Assembly: GCA_019095985.1 (NCBI GenBank)
Contig: CM032661.1
Coordinates: 15,835,236 to 15,899,235, forward strand
Source: Streblospio benedicti
Lineage: Eukaryota; Annelida; Polychaeta; Spionida; Spionidae
Direction of reading: 5' to 3'
DNA length: 64,000 nt
Below are positions 1 through 20,945 of the stretch, piece after piece. Each line of letters begins with the position of its first letter. Position 1 is the first letter of the stretch. Under the pieces are notes generated by a model. It made no database searches. It had not been told where the DNA came from and worked only from the letters and a program-made list of their open reading frames with translations. The translations under genes and the position numbers were made by a program.

Positions 1-617
1 CAAATTCGTCAGAAAATTTTGAACATGTTCAAAATTTGTTGACGAATATACTGGTTGGTTTAGGTTCGTTACAAATAGATGTGTTGCGTCTGTGGATCGC
101 AGAACGTTCCCACGTGTAGGTAACACTTCTTTGTCTCAGCAGCGCGTCCCACCATGCGTTTTACTACGTTCAATGCCGCCTCAATACGCCCAAGCTAGGT
201 GAGAACTTGACACAATACGTGTTGATGCGTTGCACAGATTCGCATGGGACCGCTAATGTGTAAAGTGGGTTTTAGTGTGACAATCACCGATAGTTCATTT
301 CTGAAAAAATGATCAAGCCTTGGGAGATGAGATAGAGGTGTCGTTGAAAGAAAGCTTTGAACGTGTTGAGTGTGTCAGGATTTTGGCCATGGCCTGAATT
401 CTCTAAATTAGCACCCACACCCCTCCCTTGAAACCTGTATCTCACCTTGACTAACATTACGAGCGAGGAAGGTGGTTTCGTTCTTGAAAAACGGAGACAT
501 TATCCTTTGATTTTGTTGGGAAAAAATTAGTTTCTGCTAATAACTTCTTGTTTACGACACGTCAATCTTAGTTTATAAATAAAAAAGTAGAAACTGTCTG
601 TAAATACCACCCTTCGC
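1..617. other. Non-coding left edge with a terminal palindrome
   Basis: No coding region is supported here. Bases 3-46 form a near-perfect palindrome (arms of about 20 bp with two mismatches, no real loop, centred on ACATGT). The rest is unremarkable AT-rich DNA. Confidence 0.5.
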
Positions 618-757
618 ACAGGACTCGATTGATCTCAATAGGACGAGGGAAGTGATCTCTATGCGGAAGTTTACAGTGTTTTGTTCATTATGGTGTGGGA
701 CAGTGCAAAATAATCTTTTTATAGAGGTGGTCTCTTCGTAGAGCTGGAGGTAAAGTT
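618..757 (-). repeat. Pogo-like MITE fragment, inverted mate of 1,558-1,700
   Basis: About 140 bp carrying the internal GAGGTGGTCTCTTC motif of the window's commonest short repeat. It reads as the reverse complement of 1,558-1,700 at high similarity. The two could be an inverted pair of copies or the arms of a larger fold-back unit about 1.1 kb long. Confidence 0.55.
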
Positions 758-1263
758 ATGCATAGGGCACATTAAGCCGCAGTTCAGTCTAATGCCTGTC
801 TACGACTAAAATCTCACACAGACTGTAATGACCAGTGAGTGTTCAGTACGGCAAACGGAAACTTTTTAAAGGCTGTAGGGTGATCGCAGAAGAAATTTGC
901 CAAGCCAAACTTCAGCGACCACTGCCAGTAGTGGTCTTCACATAAGTAGGCAGTGCGGTGACCTTAAGCTATGTCGTATATATATGCAAAGGATTTACCC
1001 GCACGTATCATGAACATGCGAAAATGACGTTCTTTAGAAATCACACCATGTGTAGAGCGTAAGTTGTAGGTGAATATAATCCACGTTCAAGTCAGGTTCC
1101 ACTCACGCCCACCGCAACTTAATAGTTGCCATTGCCGCCTACTCACAACGCACGGAGCCCGTGCTGTCTTGTATATGCATGTGCCCACAAATGTACGTTT
1201 TTCACTGATCGCGGAAAACGCCGTAGACATCGCAGACCTCAAAACGCCAAATGTACCCCTCGC

Positions 1264-1557
1264 TTAAGTGGCCATCAAAGCCCCAACGAGGTAGCAGATA
1301 AGCAGTACTGCCGTTTGTGCACTGGGCTTTACTGTGTTTACTACCAGATGTTGTTATTTTGCCTGTTGATGGCTGCATTGATTGATTGGTACGGGTGCAT
1401 TTTTTAAACATGGCCTATACTAGCAGGTGTTATGAAAGTGTTATTTCCATCTAATTTAAATCAAACAGACCATTTTGTGATACGGTTACTGTACAAATGA
1501 AGGCATTGCGGTGCACGCAGCGGATGATTACCCTCGATGGGGCTTTGATGGCCACTT
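1264..1557. repeat. Small inverted-repeat unit
   Basis: Bases 1,264-1,288 (containing GTGGCCATCAAAGCCCC) are matched in reverse complement by about 1,533-1,557. The arms are about 25 bp around a 245-bp core without a recognisable gene. The unit lies between the inverted MITE pair and abuts its right member. It may be a separate non-autonomous element. Confidence 0.4.
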
Positions 1558-1700
1558 ACTTTACCTCCAGCTCTACGAAGAGACTACCTCTATAATAAGA
1601 TGATATTGCACTGGCCCAAGCCATAATGAACGAAACACTGAAAACTTCCGCAAAGAGACCACTTCCATCCCCCTATTGAGATCAATCAAGTTCAGTCCAA
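1558..1700 (+). repeat. Pogo-like MITE fragment, inverted mate of 618-757
   Basis: Contains GAAGAGACTACCTCTAT and AAAGAGACCACTTCC, the monomers of the dispersed GACCACCTCT family, in plus orientation. It pairs with 618-757. Confidence 0.55.
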
Positions 1701-4700
1701 AGGATGGTTAATTTGACGTAGAGTAAGTTTGGCGTGTCAAAACTTCCTCTGCTGTCTCTGGCATGCCTGAAATCGACGCATTTTGCTGCACTGGACTCGC
1801 ACTGATCCACATGGACTACTTGCATTTTGGAGCCAGAGGTTATAATATATGCCGTAGTCATGTAGATGTCAAATAACAGAATTGTCAAAATGTCTGCACT
1901 GGTTATTGTGCTCTAGGGTTGAAAAGTGTTCGAATGGGAAAATCTTACAATTTAAACAAAAGTTTTCGCCTTTTCCATTGTAGTATGTTTCATATATTAC
2001 ATATATCACAGATACACGACCATGGCTTTGCTAAGGGTCAAATGCTTAGGTTTATATTGCAAGAACTATCCAGAGAAATGAAGCTTTTAATTTCGTTGAC
2101 TATAGACAATGCTGGATAGATGAATCTCCATGAAAGATGCCACGAGGGAAATTTTCCATTCTAAACACAACCCGTGTGTATTTTACAAGAAATTCCACTT
2201 TAAGAGATTGCAGTGTACGTGGTTTGCTAATGTCATTATGTTATAATTACCCCCCGTAGGATTTATCTAACAATTCCAAAAATGTTTTCTTTGCCATTAC
2301 TGCATTTATTTTTATTGGTAAATACCCCACAGTGGTCCATCGTTCTGATTGAGCTAACTGGATGTGTTATAAGCAAACATTCACCATCCGAAACCGGTCT
2401 GGATGTGTAACAAAATCAGCGGCCTATAGCTGTAACTAAACATTGAGTAGCTTGCATCAGCCACGCTACACTGCCACATGTACAATATAACTAGGATGGA
2501 CCATTACGTGTAACCAGAGCGGACCTTTACTGGCAACATTCATGTTTAAAATGGTCTATTACATAGAAAATACTGGATTTCCATAAATCTTAGAATAAGC
2601 CATCGGATGTAACATGTAACACAGACTAGCAGATCCAGGTCTTCGGAGAAAGGGGTAAGAGTATATTCTATCGGTTCTTCACCACTAACAGCACGCAAAT
2701 GTGCCAAATGACATTTTGAGGCACAGAAAGCGGGTCGGGCGACCCGTGCTCCAACCCCGGGATCTGCCCACGACACGGCCAGTTATAAAACAACCACCAG
2801 AGTACAAACTCCCGCAATGTCATAAAGTATTACAACAAAGCTAACTGCGCAGATGATGACAGATGATGAGAATTCAGTTTCCTCTGACATGATTGACAAC
2901 AATAAAGCCAATCTCAGCACAGTGGCGGCACTGGAGAATTGATCGACCAAGTGGCACGAGATTTCGGATACAAGCGCCTCTTTTGATGGACATTGTTAGA
3001 GATAAACTTTGAATTGAGATTGATCATCCATATCACACCAATGGAGGCTCGACTAGTGATGTTTGCTATGTGTTACACTTTTACAGTAAAAATAATTGAG
3101 ATACCTTTTGAATACATAGCATATGGATAAAAATATTCAGTCTGACAGCATGTGCACATGTGTGCGTAAAATGTCTCGTAAAATGTGCAATGGTTTTAGA
3201 CATGTGGTTCGCACTCTAGTACTTATAGCTAAAGAATTGTGTAGATCTAGTCAGTGAAATAAGAATATACGCAACTATCCGTATTAAGCTAGCGAACTGA
3301 CGGATCTAGTATCAAACTATTGGTCATCTCACGTCACAGTTGCAATTTTATTTTTGTAATGTTTTCAGTGAAAATTTGCACGATTTGGAAACCATCATAC
3401 AGTTTGACAAGCAAATGAATTGCTCTGATTAGTTGAAGTGGAACACTTGCAATTTCCCGTGGCAGCATTTTAAGTGCTTGTCGCTATGTTAGTGAAGAGT
3501 TTGCACTGCTGCTCAGAAACATAGAACTTCTCCCCGGAAAAGATTCACCAGGCTGTATTTCTTTTGATAGTTTAAACCATGAGTCAATGCATGTTATAAC
3601 AACTCTGTCCATATTTAGCTAATTCGGTATACAGGAATCTCTTTTAAATTGTACACTAATATATCCAGTGGTACAATACTTCAATTATTATTGCCAGTAA
3701 CTTGTGATTTGGATAATAAGCCCAACATAGATGAGGATGCAGCGTGGATCCTATCGGTCAACTTCTAGTATTAGTTCACGTAAACCATTAGTACTCGTAC
3801 TTAGCGTAATAGATATGCACTTATGCACGTAGCGTGCCAGTGTGGCGTAGATTCGGCTCCATACATACGTGGTGTATTTTGAACTGTGTTTACATAACAG
3901 TGCTGTGTCATACTAACATGTATTAAAGGGAAGTGATACTATTTTAATATTGAAATTTTAAAAATGTCATTAATGAATTTTATAAACACGTAACTCCCAC
4001 ATCGTTTAAGCATGTCATTTGATTGCAGTAAATGCATTCATTTTCCAGTAGAACATATGGCTTAGCAAAACAGACCAGATAACAATACAAACCATTAGCG
4101 TTATTATGGCGTTTCCATGTACCTATAGCATGCATATTTAATAGATTGCTATCAGACGTAACAAATGATGATGGCAAGTCCTTTTCAGAGAAAACATTCG
4201 CACCCGGAAACCTTGTTCCACATCATTAATCAAGAGTCAAATACATGGTGCTACAAATCTCCTACGCTATCTGATCCTGTTTAGAATTAAAATCTGTCTT
4301 CACAATGTACCCTACCCATACCTGCCACTGCATAAGAATTTAGTTAGGCGTAGAAATATAGTCTAGTACTACTACAGGTGTATTGACAGAGTACAAATGC
4401 GACATTGGCAGGTGATTGCCACGGAGATGTGACAATACATAGAGCTCCAAAATGAGATCAGCATGTATATTTCTAACTAAAAGGTGCATATTTTGAAGAG
4501 CTGGTCACTGTGTAATAACTGTTCTCCACGTTGTACTGTACTTCGACAAATACATGTAATCTGTACAGTAGAACATCTTAATTGCGACAACTCACGGGGA
4601 CCGTCCTTGACTGAAGAGGATATATTTTAATGGAGGCTTGCGGTGATTTCTTAAGAAAGGTTTGGGGCCGCAAAATATTCTGTTATTGTTAAAAATAGGT

Positions 4701-6735
4701 GGTCTATTTGTAGATGTGGTCTTGGTGAGAGTTTCTACTGTACGCTTAGCTAAAATGCTCCCACTGCATCCAGTTTGTAGCAGAGCTAATGCATATTTTA
4801 TTGCTTTATTGCAAACATCTATAGCTGTATCCAGAATATTCTTTTATCCTGTCAAAAATAATGTACTCATTGATAATAATAGTGGCGATGATGATGCATT
4901 TGCTTGAACAAAGAGTGCAGAATCAACCAGTTTAGGTCAAATATAACAAAAGTGCTCATTTGTCATTGTCTGTCACGGTATTAGGAATACGCTATTATGG
5001 GATATATATAGATAAATGAATCTAATGATAATGAAGTCAGGGCACCAATACCACGGTCGGATCTGGCAGTGGGTGTTGTTATGCAAACTCATACTTACAC
5101 ATTGCTCCCTGGGACATACACGTGAGATAGGTACAACCGAGTGAGCGTTAACGTGAGTGGTTAGCAGTATATACTACGGTAGCTATGCGTCAAATACTCC
5201 CCAGTGAGTTGAGAAACTTAATATGGTGTGACAATGATTCTAATAACCTGATGTGTATGTAGTATATTGAATATAAGGATATTTGACTACAAAATTCATA
5301 CTATAAATACATATAGTCTACATGTATTACACTCTATTTACTTTCAGTTGGAGTGTAAGTAAATCACTTCAAGGCAAAGAAAAGCTCTTAAATGTCTTGT
5401 CTGTCCATTTGTACCAATCAAAATAATTCCATTCATTGCATATTGATGACATATCAATTAGCAGTGACACATTGTGGTGCATGGTGACGTAATAGCCTCG
5501 TATTGCTCACATGACAATGATAAGTATCACTTGATGGGGATGGCTATTTTCGTAGGTTGTCACGATTTCATGATATCTAATCAAATAAGTCCATTTCTAT
5601 TTTCTGTCATAATCGATCCCCATTAATTGGTTTGAAATGTCGGAATGACGTAAATGTCTACAATTAGGCAAAGTTAGCTTGCGTTCCATTACACCCATCG
5701 TCGGCTTTCACGGGTTGATCGTTCACACTGCCTTTACAAGTCCTTGATCGTATATAGCCGTGATATATGACGATGCATTACACCTGGAACATTGGGTTTG
5801 TTAGATTATTGAGTTTATTAGTTCATACGGTATGCAGAGAATAGTGTTTTAAGCATCTTAAACATTATATACAGTGTCACTTGCTCACAAACTGTCGATG
5901 ACCCTTCTTGGTTCACTTGTGGATACAAAAAAAGTGGATGTGTGACCGTGTAATGGATTATCATGTTTATTTGCGGAAAACGCGCAACTTATTGGCATAG
6001 CTTTGTAACAAACATCTTACCTTGTGTGCACGGTTATCTGTATGTGTAGCCTCGATTAGGTAAAGTCACGGTCAAGTGTAATTGGTAATCGTACTGATGG
6101 ATTTGTCAATGAATACCAAATGGTTCAGTCTCCGTTCTATTTGTCGTTGACAATCACCAGCTTGGGTATCTCTGGTCTAGGTGACGACAGTCAGTAAACT
6201 ATTTGTAAAAGTGACAACTTGATGTTTTGCTGATATCTATGGTCGGCAAAACAACTTCTTGCACAAAGGAATGGATTTGTTTCATTATGAACTGTAAGTG
6301 TAAGCTGTGCACAGTAAACCACAATTCTAACCTAAACCTGGATGAGAAAACACGCTGGTTGCACGCCATACCTTTAATATTGTATATATATCAGACACTC
6401 ATACGCGAGCAACAGCCAGTATTCGTAAAGCTCTTTCAACATTATTCAAACATACTAAGACTGGAAAAAATAAAATTTGCCCCTGCCTGGTCCTTATTCA
6501 ATCTATCGACTTTATGAAGCTGATTATCGCAAACTTCACCAGTTGCAACCAAAATATCACTATTAATGAAACTATTTATTTGTTATCACCACAATAACTT
6601 GGCCCAGTCACTGGAGAAATCAGTGCTAGCCAGAAATTGGCTGGTGTGCTTATTGTTTTTGGCCCACCTTAGATGACGTTATTGCTATGCCTTGCGATTT
6701 GTCGGGATGGAATTCGAGTTTTCCTGTTTGTTATG
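1701..6735. other. Intergenic, no supported gene
   Basis: AT-rich sequence. All open frames are short, lack splice signals in sensible places and have background composition. The only recognised item is a decayed copy of the GGCAGATCCAGG repeat at 2,629-2,768. Confidence 0.5.
2629..2768 (-). repeat. Decayed GGCAGATCCAGG-type MITE
   Basis: Starts GCAGATCCAGGTCTTCGG and ends GGGATCTGCCC, so the terminal inverted repeats match the better copies at 12,764 and 46,209. The interior is diverged. Confidence 0.45.
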
Positions 6736-6903
6736 TACAATGGAACCTCCAATTAGGACCACGTCTATAAATAGACCACATTTCTTGCAATCCCACGTCT
6801 TCATAATGGGACAGCATCTGTGAACCTTCATGAATAGACCACCTCTAGATTCGCCACTTTTAGGTTAGTCCACAGGGTGGTCTTACTAGAGAGGCTATAC
6901 TGT
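6736..6903 (+). repeat. Pogo/Tigger-like MITE
   Basis: Starts with ACAATGGAACCTCCAATTAG and ends with TAGAGAGGCTATACTGT, so both termini resemble CAGTAGAACCTC in inverted orientation. The body carries repeated GACCAC motifs. CAGT-type ends flanked by TA, plus a GAACCTC box, are typical of pogo/Tigger members of the Tc1/mariner superfamily. There is no transposase, so it is non-autonomous. The family name is inferred from the termini only. Confidence 0.6.
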
Positions 6904-9483
6904 GCCTTGGCTATTTAACAGTAAAGTGCCGTTGATCTTATCTCTAGTGTTTTATTGTGGGAATCCTGTACCGGAAACTTGGTGCTTGGGGCTGTCTGGA
7001 GAAGCATACAGTGTTTGTTTTTTTAAATTTTGCTAGGAGCATCCGCTCTAATTTATGGATATATGTTTAACAGTGCTAATCAAAAGAGGAGGTTTGGATT
7101 TTATGTATTAGCCATTAACAAGTTGACTCCAGCTTTAGCAAGAAATTGCAAGAAAGTCTGTGAAAGTACTTGCTCCGAAAATACAAACAACATGTCACCT
7201 TCATAGAAATCTAATAACAATAAGTTTTTATTCTTTTTCCACAATTTTTATAACGCTTATTTTGAAAATATGTTTATCTCTACTGTTTTACTTTTATCAG
7301 ATGGTCATTTTTTTGCCATCTGATACTCAGTGGCATGTATTTGATTACTACCAGGTGCCTTTGGTTTACAATTCGGCAAGCAAATTGCACTTTCTATTGT
7401 TTAATTTCTGTTTGATACTCCTAGCAAACAATGCACACCTGGGGGCGTTCTGATTACACCAACTTACAAACTGGAGATAAGTTAAGTAAAACATCATCCA
7501 GAAACTTCTAGCGATTCTAGTACAGATCATTATGTTTTACAAAGTTGTTGACGTTGCATAAACTGCGCATGCCAATGTTTTAATAACACTCACGACTCCG
7601 GATGTCTTGCTGAAACGGGGGGTCATATTGGGTACCAAGCCAACAGGACAGTTGCACTTCAATCCCAACTTTGTTATTATGCTTGGGGATCAAGAAATGT
7701 ACATTTCAAGCAACACTATCTGCGTTTACCCAAATCAAAGTGCCTGCTTTCATGTTTCTGATTGAACCAATAGATATATTTAGTCTGGGAAATGTTTAAT
7801 GTTACATCGTGTAGTCTACGTATCTTTCATGCTCAAGTGTGCAAGGCTGTCGATAAGCCTTGACTACATTGATTTGATGATACTCAAAACAGTGCTGCTA
7901 TTATGATCTTTGATACTTGTGCCTTATGTATTAAAAATGACCATTCCTTTGGAGTGTACTTTCGGTGGATGTTGATTCATGAGCTTTGCTATGGTACTTA
8001 TAAGTTGGAAATAATCATTGACCTCCACTTCTTTCTTATTTGTACAAGCAATAGTTTAACCACGACTATTGAGGATTCCCCGTCTCCAGTTTCGACTGCA
8101 CATGTCTCTAATACTTATGAACACCACCCCTTGGGTGACGTTACCAGCAAAAATGACGTTTACAGTCATTTTGCACACAAATGAATGCAAAGAAATATCC
8201 TGACTTCGAGTACATTACAAGACAAGTATGTGATTTTGAGATAGAAGGATGTGAATGTGTCTCTTGCTAGTTTACGCAAAAACATAATGAACAGGAATAG
8301 GTAGGATACGTGTGGTTATAATGACACTACCTTCGATTGATGAACATGCAGACGTAAAATGAAGAATGAGTCTGTAATCTTATCATTTGAATGGTTCATG
8401 AGATATGTAGATGGACTACAATGTAAGCAACAAGAAATAGTGTGTTTAGTAATAGTCTATTCCCCTAAGAACATGTTATTTGACATACAACATAAGAATA
8501 ACAGCATAGTAACAAGAAGAAAATTCTAGCAAGAAACAACCATAAACCTATCAAACATCTTAGTTCAGGGTTATGGACGATCTGGCCGTTCTAGACTTTA
8601 TTCGCCGGAGGTCTGGCATCTCTCGCTGTCGATGAGTCTAGGAATCGCCGCAAGGCGGCAAGTGGATTTGCAATAAACGTCATGCCTTTTGGCATCGGAC
8701 CCGTATCATTGTTTTTGCGGACTGGCATCCAATGCAATTGATTGTTCAATATCGGATTTCATTTTTGCATTTGTACTAACTTTCTGGATAATTTTAGGCC
8801 ATGTAACCAAGTGTGTGTAGTGTTATAGTTACATTGAATTATTCAAAATTTTGCATTTATTTCTAAAATTTCATGAGAGGTTGAAGTAATTAGTACGTAA
8901 ACATTTGTCTATATTTTGAGTGTGGAAAGGGTATTCATATACATCTTCTATTCTTGTATGGTTTTAATATGTTATTGACGATACCAAGAGCAAGAAGGAA
9001 AAAATAAACTCCCCGAGCTACTTGTAAAACAAGCTCGTGTGGTTTTGATTCAAATATATGATAGACCTAATAAAAGCTGACGCGTCAGGATAAGAGCAAT
9101 GAAAGAAAAAATCTCTGAAGGCTCTCAAATGAAGACAAATTATTGTTCTGGTGGATACACTGAAGAAACACATTCTTTGAGCATCATGGTCTACCGGACA
9201 CAGCTGGGGTACTAACTGACATGATGTACGTGACATCGTTATGAGCACGCTATGTTGTTGGAATGCAAACATTGAAATACCAGCATGGACTTAGATACAG
9301 AAAATTGCTTGTTTGATATTGGTAAATTGCAGCCCGGTGGGAAACTGGCATTGCAGTAATAATTGTGAGTATGCATACTGATCATCACAAGGCTAGCCGT
9401 AAATACTCTGACATTGACTTTTAATGTTTGTGTGATGTGTTTAATGGGTGTTATGATGGGAAGTGAAAGAGCAATAATTGTAT
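6904..9483. other. Intergenic, no supported gene
   Basis: No convincing exon. A GC-richer patch at 8,570-8,730 contains a short palindromic GCCGCAAGGCGGC. It has no splice context or recognisable product. Confidence 0.45.
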
Positions 9484-9661
9484 GCAGTAGAACCTCCAAT
9501 TTAGACCACCTCTCTGTCGAGATCACTTCTAAAACACGGTATTTTTTTATATCTCAAATCTTCATAAAGATGCCACATTGAACCTCTATAAAAAGACCAC
9601 CTCTCTACTGGGACCACTTGAGTGCAGTCCCTTAGAGGTCTAAATAGACATGATCTACTTA
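9484..9661 (+). repeat. Pogo/Tigger-like MITE
   Basis: Starts GCAGTAGAACCTCCAATT and continues with GACCACCTCTCTGTCGAG and AAAGACCACCTCTCTACTG. The right end is worn. Confidence 0.6.
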
Positions 9662-10373
9662 ATTTGACTGTTTTGTGCTTATTGCGCTGACATCCATATA
9701 TATTCCGATTACATATGAATTAGTAATGGCATTGTAACTATGATGATCAGTGGTGTGGTTATTTTGGAGCTCATACCAATCGAACTAATGTACCAGTCAA
9801 TGTCAAGGTAGAGTGGTGATAAAATCTGTCCTCGTTTGTGAACCCATTTTCATTATGCTAAATCATTTTGCATCTGGAATGGTTTGGTCATTTAGAAATG
9901 GAGCAGCATTACTCCATATACCAATAATGTAGCACATTGTCAGTATTATTGGACTTTGATCAAGCTGTCTCGGCCTATGGAGTAGAGTGGATATTTCATG
10001 TACAAGTAGAAGAAACAATCAATGGTTAAAATAATGTTTAACTGCTTCACAGATTTCAGATCTAAAAAGCACTTATTTCATCTAAAATTCAGCCCATTCC
10101 CCACAGCAATTTTGCAAATTACTTCCCACTCTTTCCATTTAATTTTAAAGAAAGTTTGCCATATTCCCACTTAATTATAAAGGCATCTCCCAAGTTTCAA
10201 ACTTACAGGGCGCCAGTACCTTTAGATAGTAAATGTTCAAAGAATCCTTGTAAATAAGGTGGACGATGGCTGCGAACAGAATATCCGTAAACTTCCTTTC
10301 CAAAAAGAGCCGCCTCCACCTGAATAAACGTACCCTTGTACATTTACAGGAAATAAAGAAACCCCATCACGCT

Positions 10374-10556
10374 CATAGGCAGATCTAGGGAGGGGCGCTG
10401 GTGGTATGCGCCTCCTTTTCCCCACCAAAATACTTCATTTTCATAGGATGTTTTTTTACACGTCCACCATCGATCGCACGTACGAAACCCACCAAATCCC
10501 TTGTGTGCTCCCCCACGCCCTCCTTTTCCAAAAACCTGAATCTGCCATTGACACTA
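10374..10556 (+). repeat. GGCAGATCC-type MITE just upstream of GPCR 1
   Basis: Runs from TAGGCAGATCTAGGG to AACCTGAATCTGCCA, giving inverted termini. The body has the family hallmarks CCAAAATACTTCATTTTCA and CATCGATCGCACGTACG. Its right end lies 14 bp from the splice-acceptor-like CCTGTTCTCCAG that precedes the receptor's ATG exon. Confidence 0.65.
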
Positions 10557-10557
10557 T

Positions 10558-10570
10558 TCCTGTTCTCCAG
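10558..10570 (+). promoter_or_regulatory. Splice acceptor of the ATG exon of GPCR 1
   Basis: A pyrimidine-rich run ending CCTGTTCTCCAG at 10,570 sits ten bases before the ATG at 10,581. It suggests that the first coding exon starts at 10,571 and that a 5' untranslated exon lies further upstream. This is inference; no transcript is available. Confidence 0.5.
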
Positions 10571-10580
10571 ATAGATCATC

Positions 10581-17997
<7,417 letters not shown>

Positions 17998-18429
17998 TGA
18001 TTGTTCAATTGGTGTTCAGAATGTGAAGGTGGTAGGTTCCACGATTGCAGGGAGTGTGGTGTCCATTGTGCCATGGAATGAGAGGGCTGAGTCCCTGGGC
18101 TGAGTGAACTTGGAGTGGAGTTGACACTAAAGGAAACATGTCAAACAGATTGTAACAGATTGTAACCCCGTCGTACAATGGATGGTTTCTGTGCTATAGT
18201 GGCTACAACATTGGAAGTGTGAAAATATGGGACTCTGTGGCGCCCTACAAGTGTCCGTAGTATAGTGTGCAGGTTGCCCATTCATAGAGTATGGCGCCTG
18301 CATTTCCGTAGTTGAGACTTGCATCTAGTCAGGGTTGATCTTTTAAAAATCTCACTAGCTGGGTGTGTACATCAACCATACGTCTATCCAGTTGATTCTC
18401 ATTAAGTGGTATACAGCAGTAGGTCTCAT

Positions 18430-18540
18430 GATTCAATTACTCAAAATTGCTACCTGCTTTTCTTCCAAAACAAACTCTAAAATTCATTTTAAGTGTTCGT
18501 TTTGGAAGGAAAGCCGGTAGTAACTCTGAGTAATTGAATC
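18430..18540. repeat. 111-nt hairpin, 42-bp arms
   Basis: 18,430-18,471 (from GATTCAATTACTC to CCAAAAC) is the reverse complement of 18,499-18,540 with about five mismatches, around a loop of about 27 nt. The geometry would fit a pre-miRNA-like stem or a very small MITE. Confidence 0.75.
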
Positions 18541-19633
18541 TCGGGAACTATATACGTCTAGGTGTGCTATCTCGATAGTGCTACTAGTGTTCAGGGTGAT
18601 ATTAGAATCACTGAAATGCAAATGTATTAATGTGCTCTAAACTGCAATGTGTGTAATTTATGTATATTTGATTATGACCAATGTCGCCTCACTTTATTTC
18701 AATTTGCATATAAACTAGTACTAGTATGTGCTGTATACTGGAATCATACAAGTGGATTTCTGGTCTTGTACAATGAAATGGCAGTGTTAATTTTTATATT
18801 CCTTTCTTGGATGCAGCGTGTGCTTACTCTGGTAGGTTTATAAGTAAAGAGTAGAGCTATGTACAGTGTAATTCAATGTATTTAGTTAAACAGACATTCA
18901 CACTGATACACGTCATAATAGTTCTGATACTCTTCTTTGCAAAAGTATTGCACATCATTGTAAGCCCTCTGTGCGTCCAATTATTTGTGTTGGTGGTAAG
19001 AGGGACTGGAGGTTGTCCTATGACATTCAAGGCGGGTGGCACAAAATCATTAACACGTACACTGTATTTACTTACGTCTATTGGCAAGATTACAGGGTAA
19101 ATTAAAGGTGTGTTTTTTCTACTTTCCTAGTATACACACGCTAATAGGTCATAATAATGTCACCGGAAGTAAGGAGATGTGTGTTTGCCGTTGCACTATA
19201 TCGAAGACAATTTTTAGACCTCCATTATCCATGCAGAATTGGTTCTACCGTTTACGTTTTCCTTGCCAAACTCACCCACTTCGCTTGCATGGATCCGTTC
19301 GGGTTGCTTATGTAAATGCCTATGTATATACCTATGTGTATGGCTAATGTTCTTGCCTGTTATTTGCATTTTAAGCTGTGATTCTGTAAAAAAAATACAT
19401 GAATGTTGTAAACTGCACTGCTATATAATGTAAAATCGAAAACTAGGAGGAGTAATGTACGCATACGAAATTTGGTTTTAAAATCAGGTGTTTGTTGCTT
19501 TGTAAAGGAAAATAACTCATGGCATTTATCTACAATGTAATTGTTTGTAGCATTAGTCACGTGTAAATCACGGCACTGAAATGTACGGAGTAACCCCAAA
19601 AAGTTAATTAATAATACTTGTATTTAAATTTGA

Positions 19634-19650
19634 AATAAAATTGTAATAAA
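19634..19650 (+). terminator. Candidate polyadenylation signals
   Basis: Two AATAAA hexamers eleven bases apart, followed by AATGTGTCG. These are the first strong signals downstream of the GPCR 1 stop on the plus strand. Confidence 0.4.
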
Positions 19651-20800
19651 ATCAATGTGTCGAATTGCATTTTGACTCTTTGTATCAGTCAACACCGTGT
19701 ATAAAGCACTGCAATTTTATCAATAATAGAAACTAATAGAAACACACACATACCAATAACACCAAAGCAATTCCTAATGATAACTCAGCCTACTTTGCTT
19801 GAGTTTGTATGATGCGGGCATATAACAAGAGTACAAACACCACACCGGTTATCTAGAACATATACAGTAGATCACCATTATATTGATGTTGCTTATCTGG
19901 AATTTTTGTATTCTTGTGTTCAGTTCTGTTTTATTTCAAGAACATCAATAACAGATCTGACTGAATGTATAGTGAACATTTTACAAATTCTAAATAACGA
20001 GTTCCTACTGTAAGTAATACACTTTATGACGTCGCCAGACCTTCACCATATCTAAGGTACCACACACACAAATTTCACTTTGAAGTATTAGAGTTGAGGC
20101 GATTGTTAAACTGCTTACGTCTGTTATCACTTTGCCATTGTGTGTTGTTACACCATGAACTTCTCCCTTGACATTTTTCTTGTAACGTTTTGTTATTTTT
20201 ATTGCCTTCCCAGAACCTCCGGTTGGAGATTTACAGTGGGTATTAAACCACAATAATTGCCAGGTGTGCGTGGCATTTACTAGTATAATGTATCTTCTGA
20301 GCTGTGTTATGTATGTACACAGAGCCAATTGAAAACACACCATCCTCTAATGTCAAAGTACATGTATTGGTTAGCAGTTTAATAGTTCAAGAGTTACATT
20401 TTGTTTCTCAAATTCTACTATTGCAAGCAGATTAAGACATTGCTGAAGTCATACTGGCATTAAAACTAAACAATTTAAGTACAAGACCGCACACACAGGA
20501 GCATTACTATATTACATACGTATGAAGAACAAGTCGATTTGATCAAATCATAACTCTGTGGTGAAATACAAATTTTACGGTTAATGTAATTGTAAATGTA
20601 AATGTGGTGGTTTATAGTTTTGATACAAGTCTTGCTCTCACGACTTTACAATTTACACCAGGTCATTGGCCCACTTGTTGATCATCAATTAATCATTTCT
20701 CATATGCGTGCATCGGCATCACACTCAGTGGACAATGCTAATCACATACACGATAACTCACTCACCCTTTCAAACCAATGACCTGTACTTAATTAACGTG

Positions 20801-20945
20801 TGGGTTCCGCGACGCAGTGTGCAATTGCTTTCGGGATGAGTTTACTCAACACCCACCACCAGGGAATCGAGCCCACGACTTTCTGGTCACGAGTCCAATT
20901 CCCTACCCCCTCGGCCACAGAAGCAGTCACATAGTTGCCATGGTG
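20801..20945 (-). repeat. tRNA-derived SINE head
   Basis: Read on the minus strand: CTGTGGCCGAGGGGGTAGGG (box A-like), then GTGGGCTCGATTCCC (box B-like), then a non-tRNA tail. Spacing fits an RNA polymerase III promoter of a tRNA-related SINE; it does not fold as an intact tRNA. Confidence 0.6.

Larger units (their letters stand above)
17998..20790 (+). other. 3' flank and probable 3' UTR of GPCR 1
   Basis: No gene recognised. Two AATAAA signals at 19,634 and 19,645, followed by a GT-rich stretch, could end the transcript, giving a 3' UTR of about 1.65 kb. The hairpin at 18,430-18,540 would then lie within it. Confidence 0.4.

Noticed and set aside
6227-6517. 96-codon plus-strand frame
   Set aside because: Background composition, no recognisable motif, no splice signals.
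8570-8740. GC-richer patch that might be an exon
   Set aside because: No frame with splice sites and no recognisable protein motif.
20801-20945. A functional tRNA gene
   Set aside because: Boxes A and B are present but the arms do not pair properly and a non-tRNA tail follows; a SINE explains it better.
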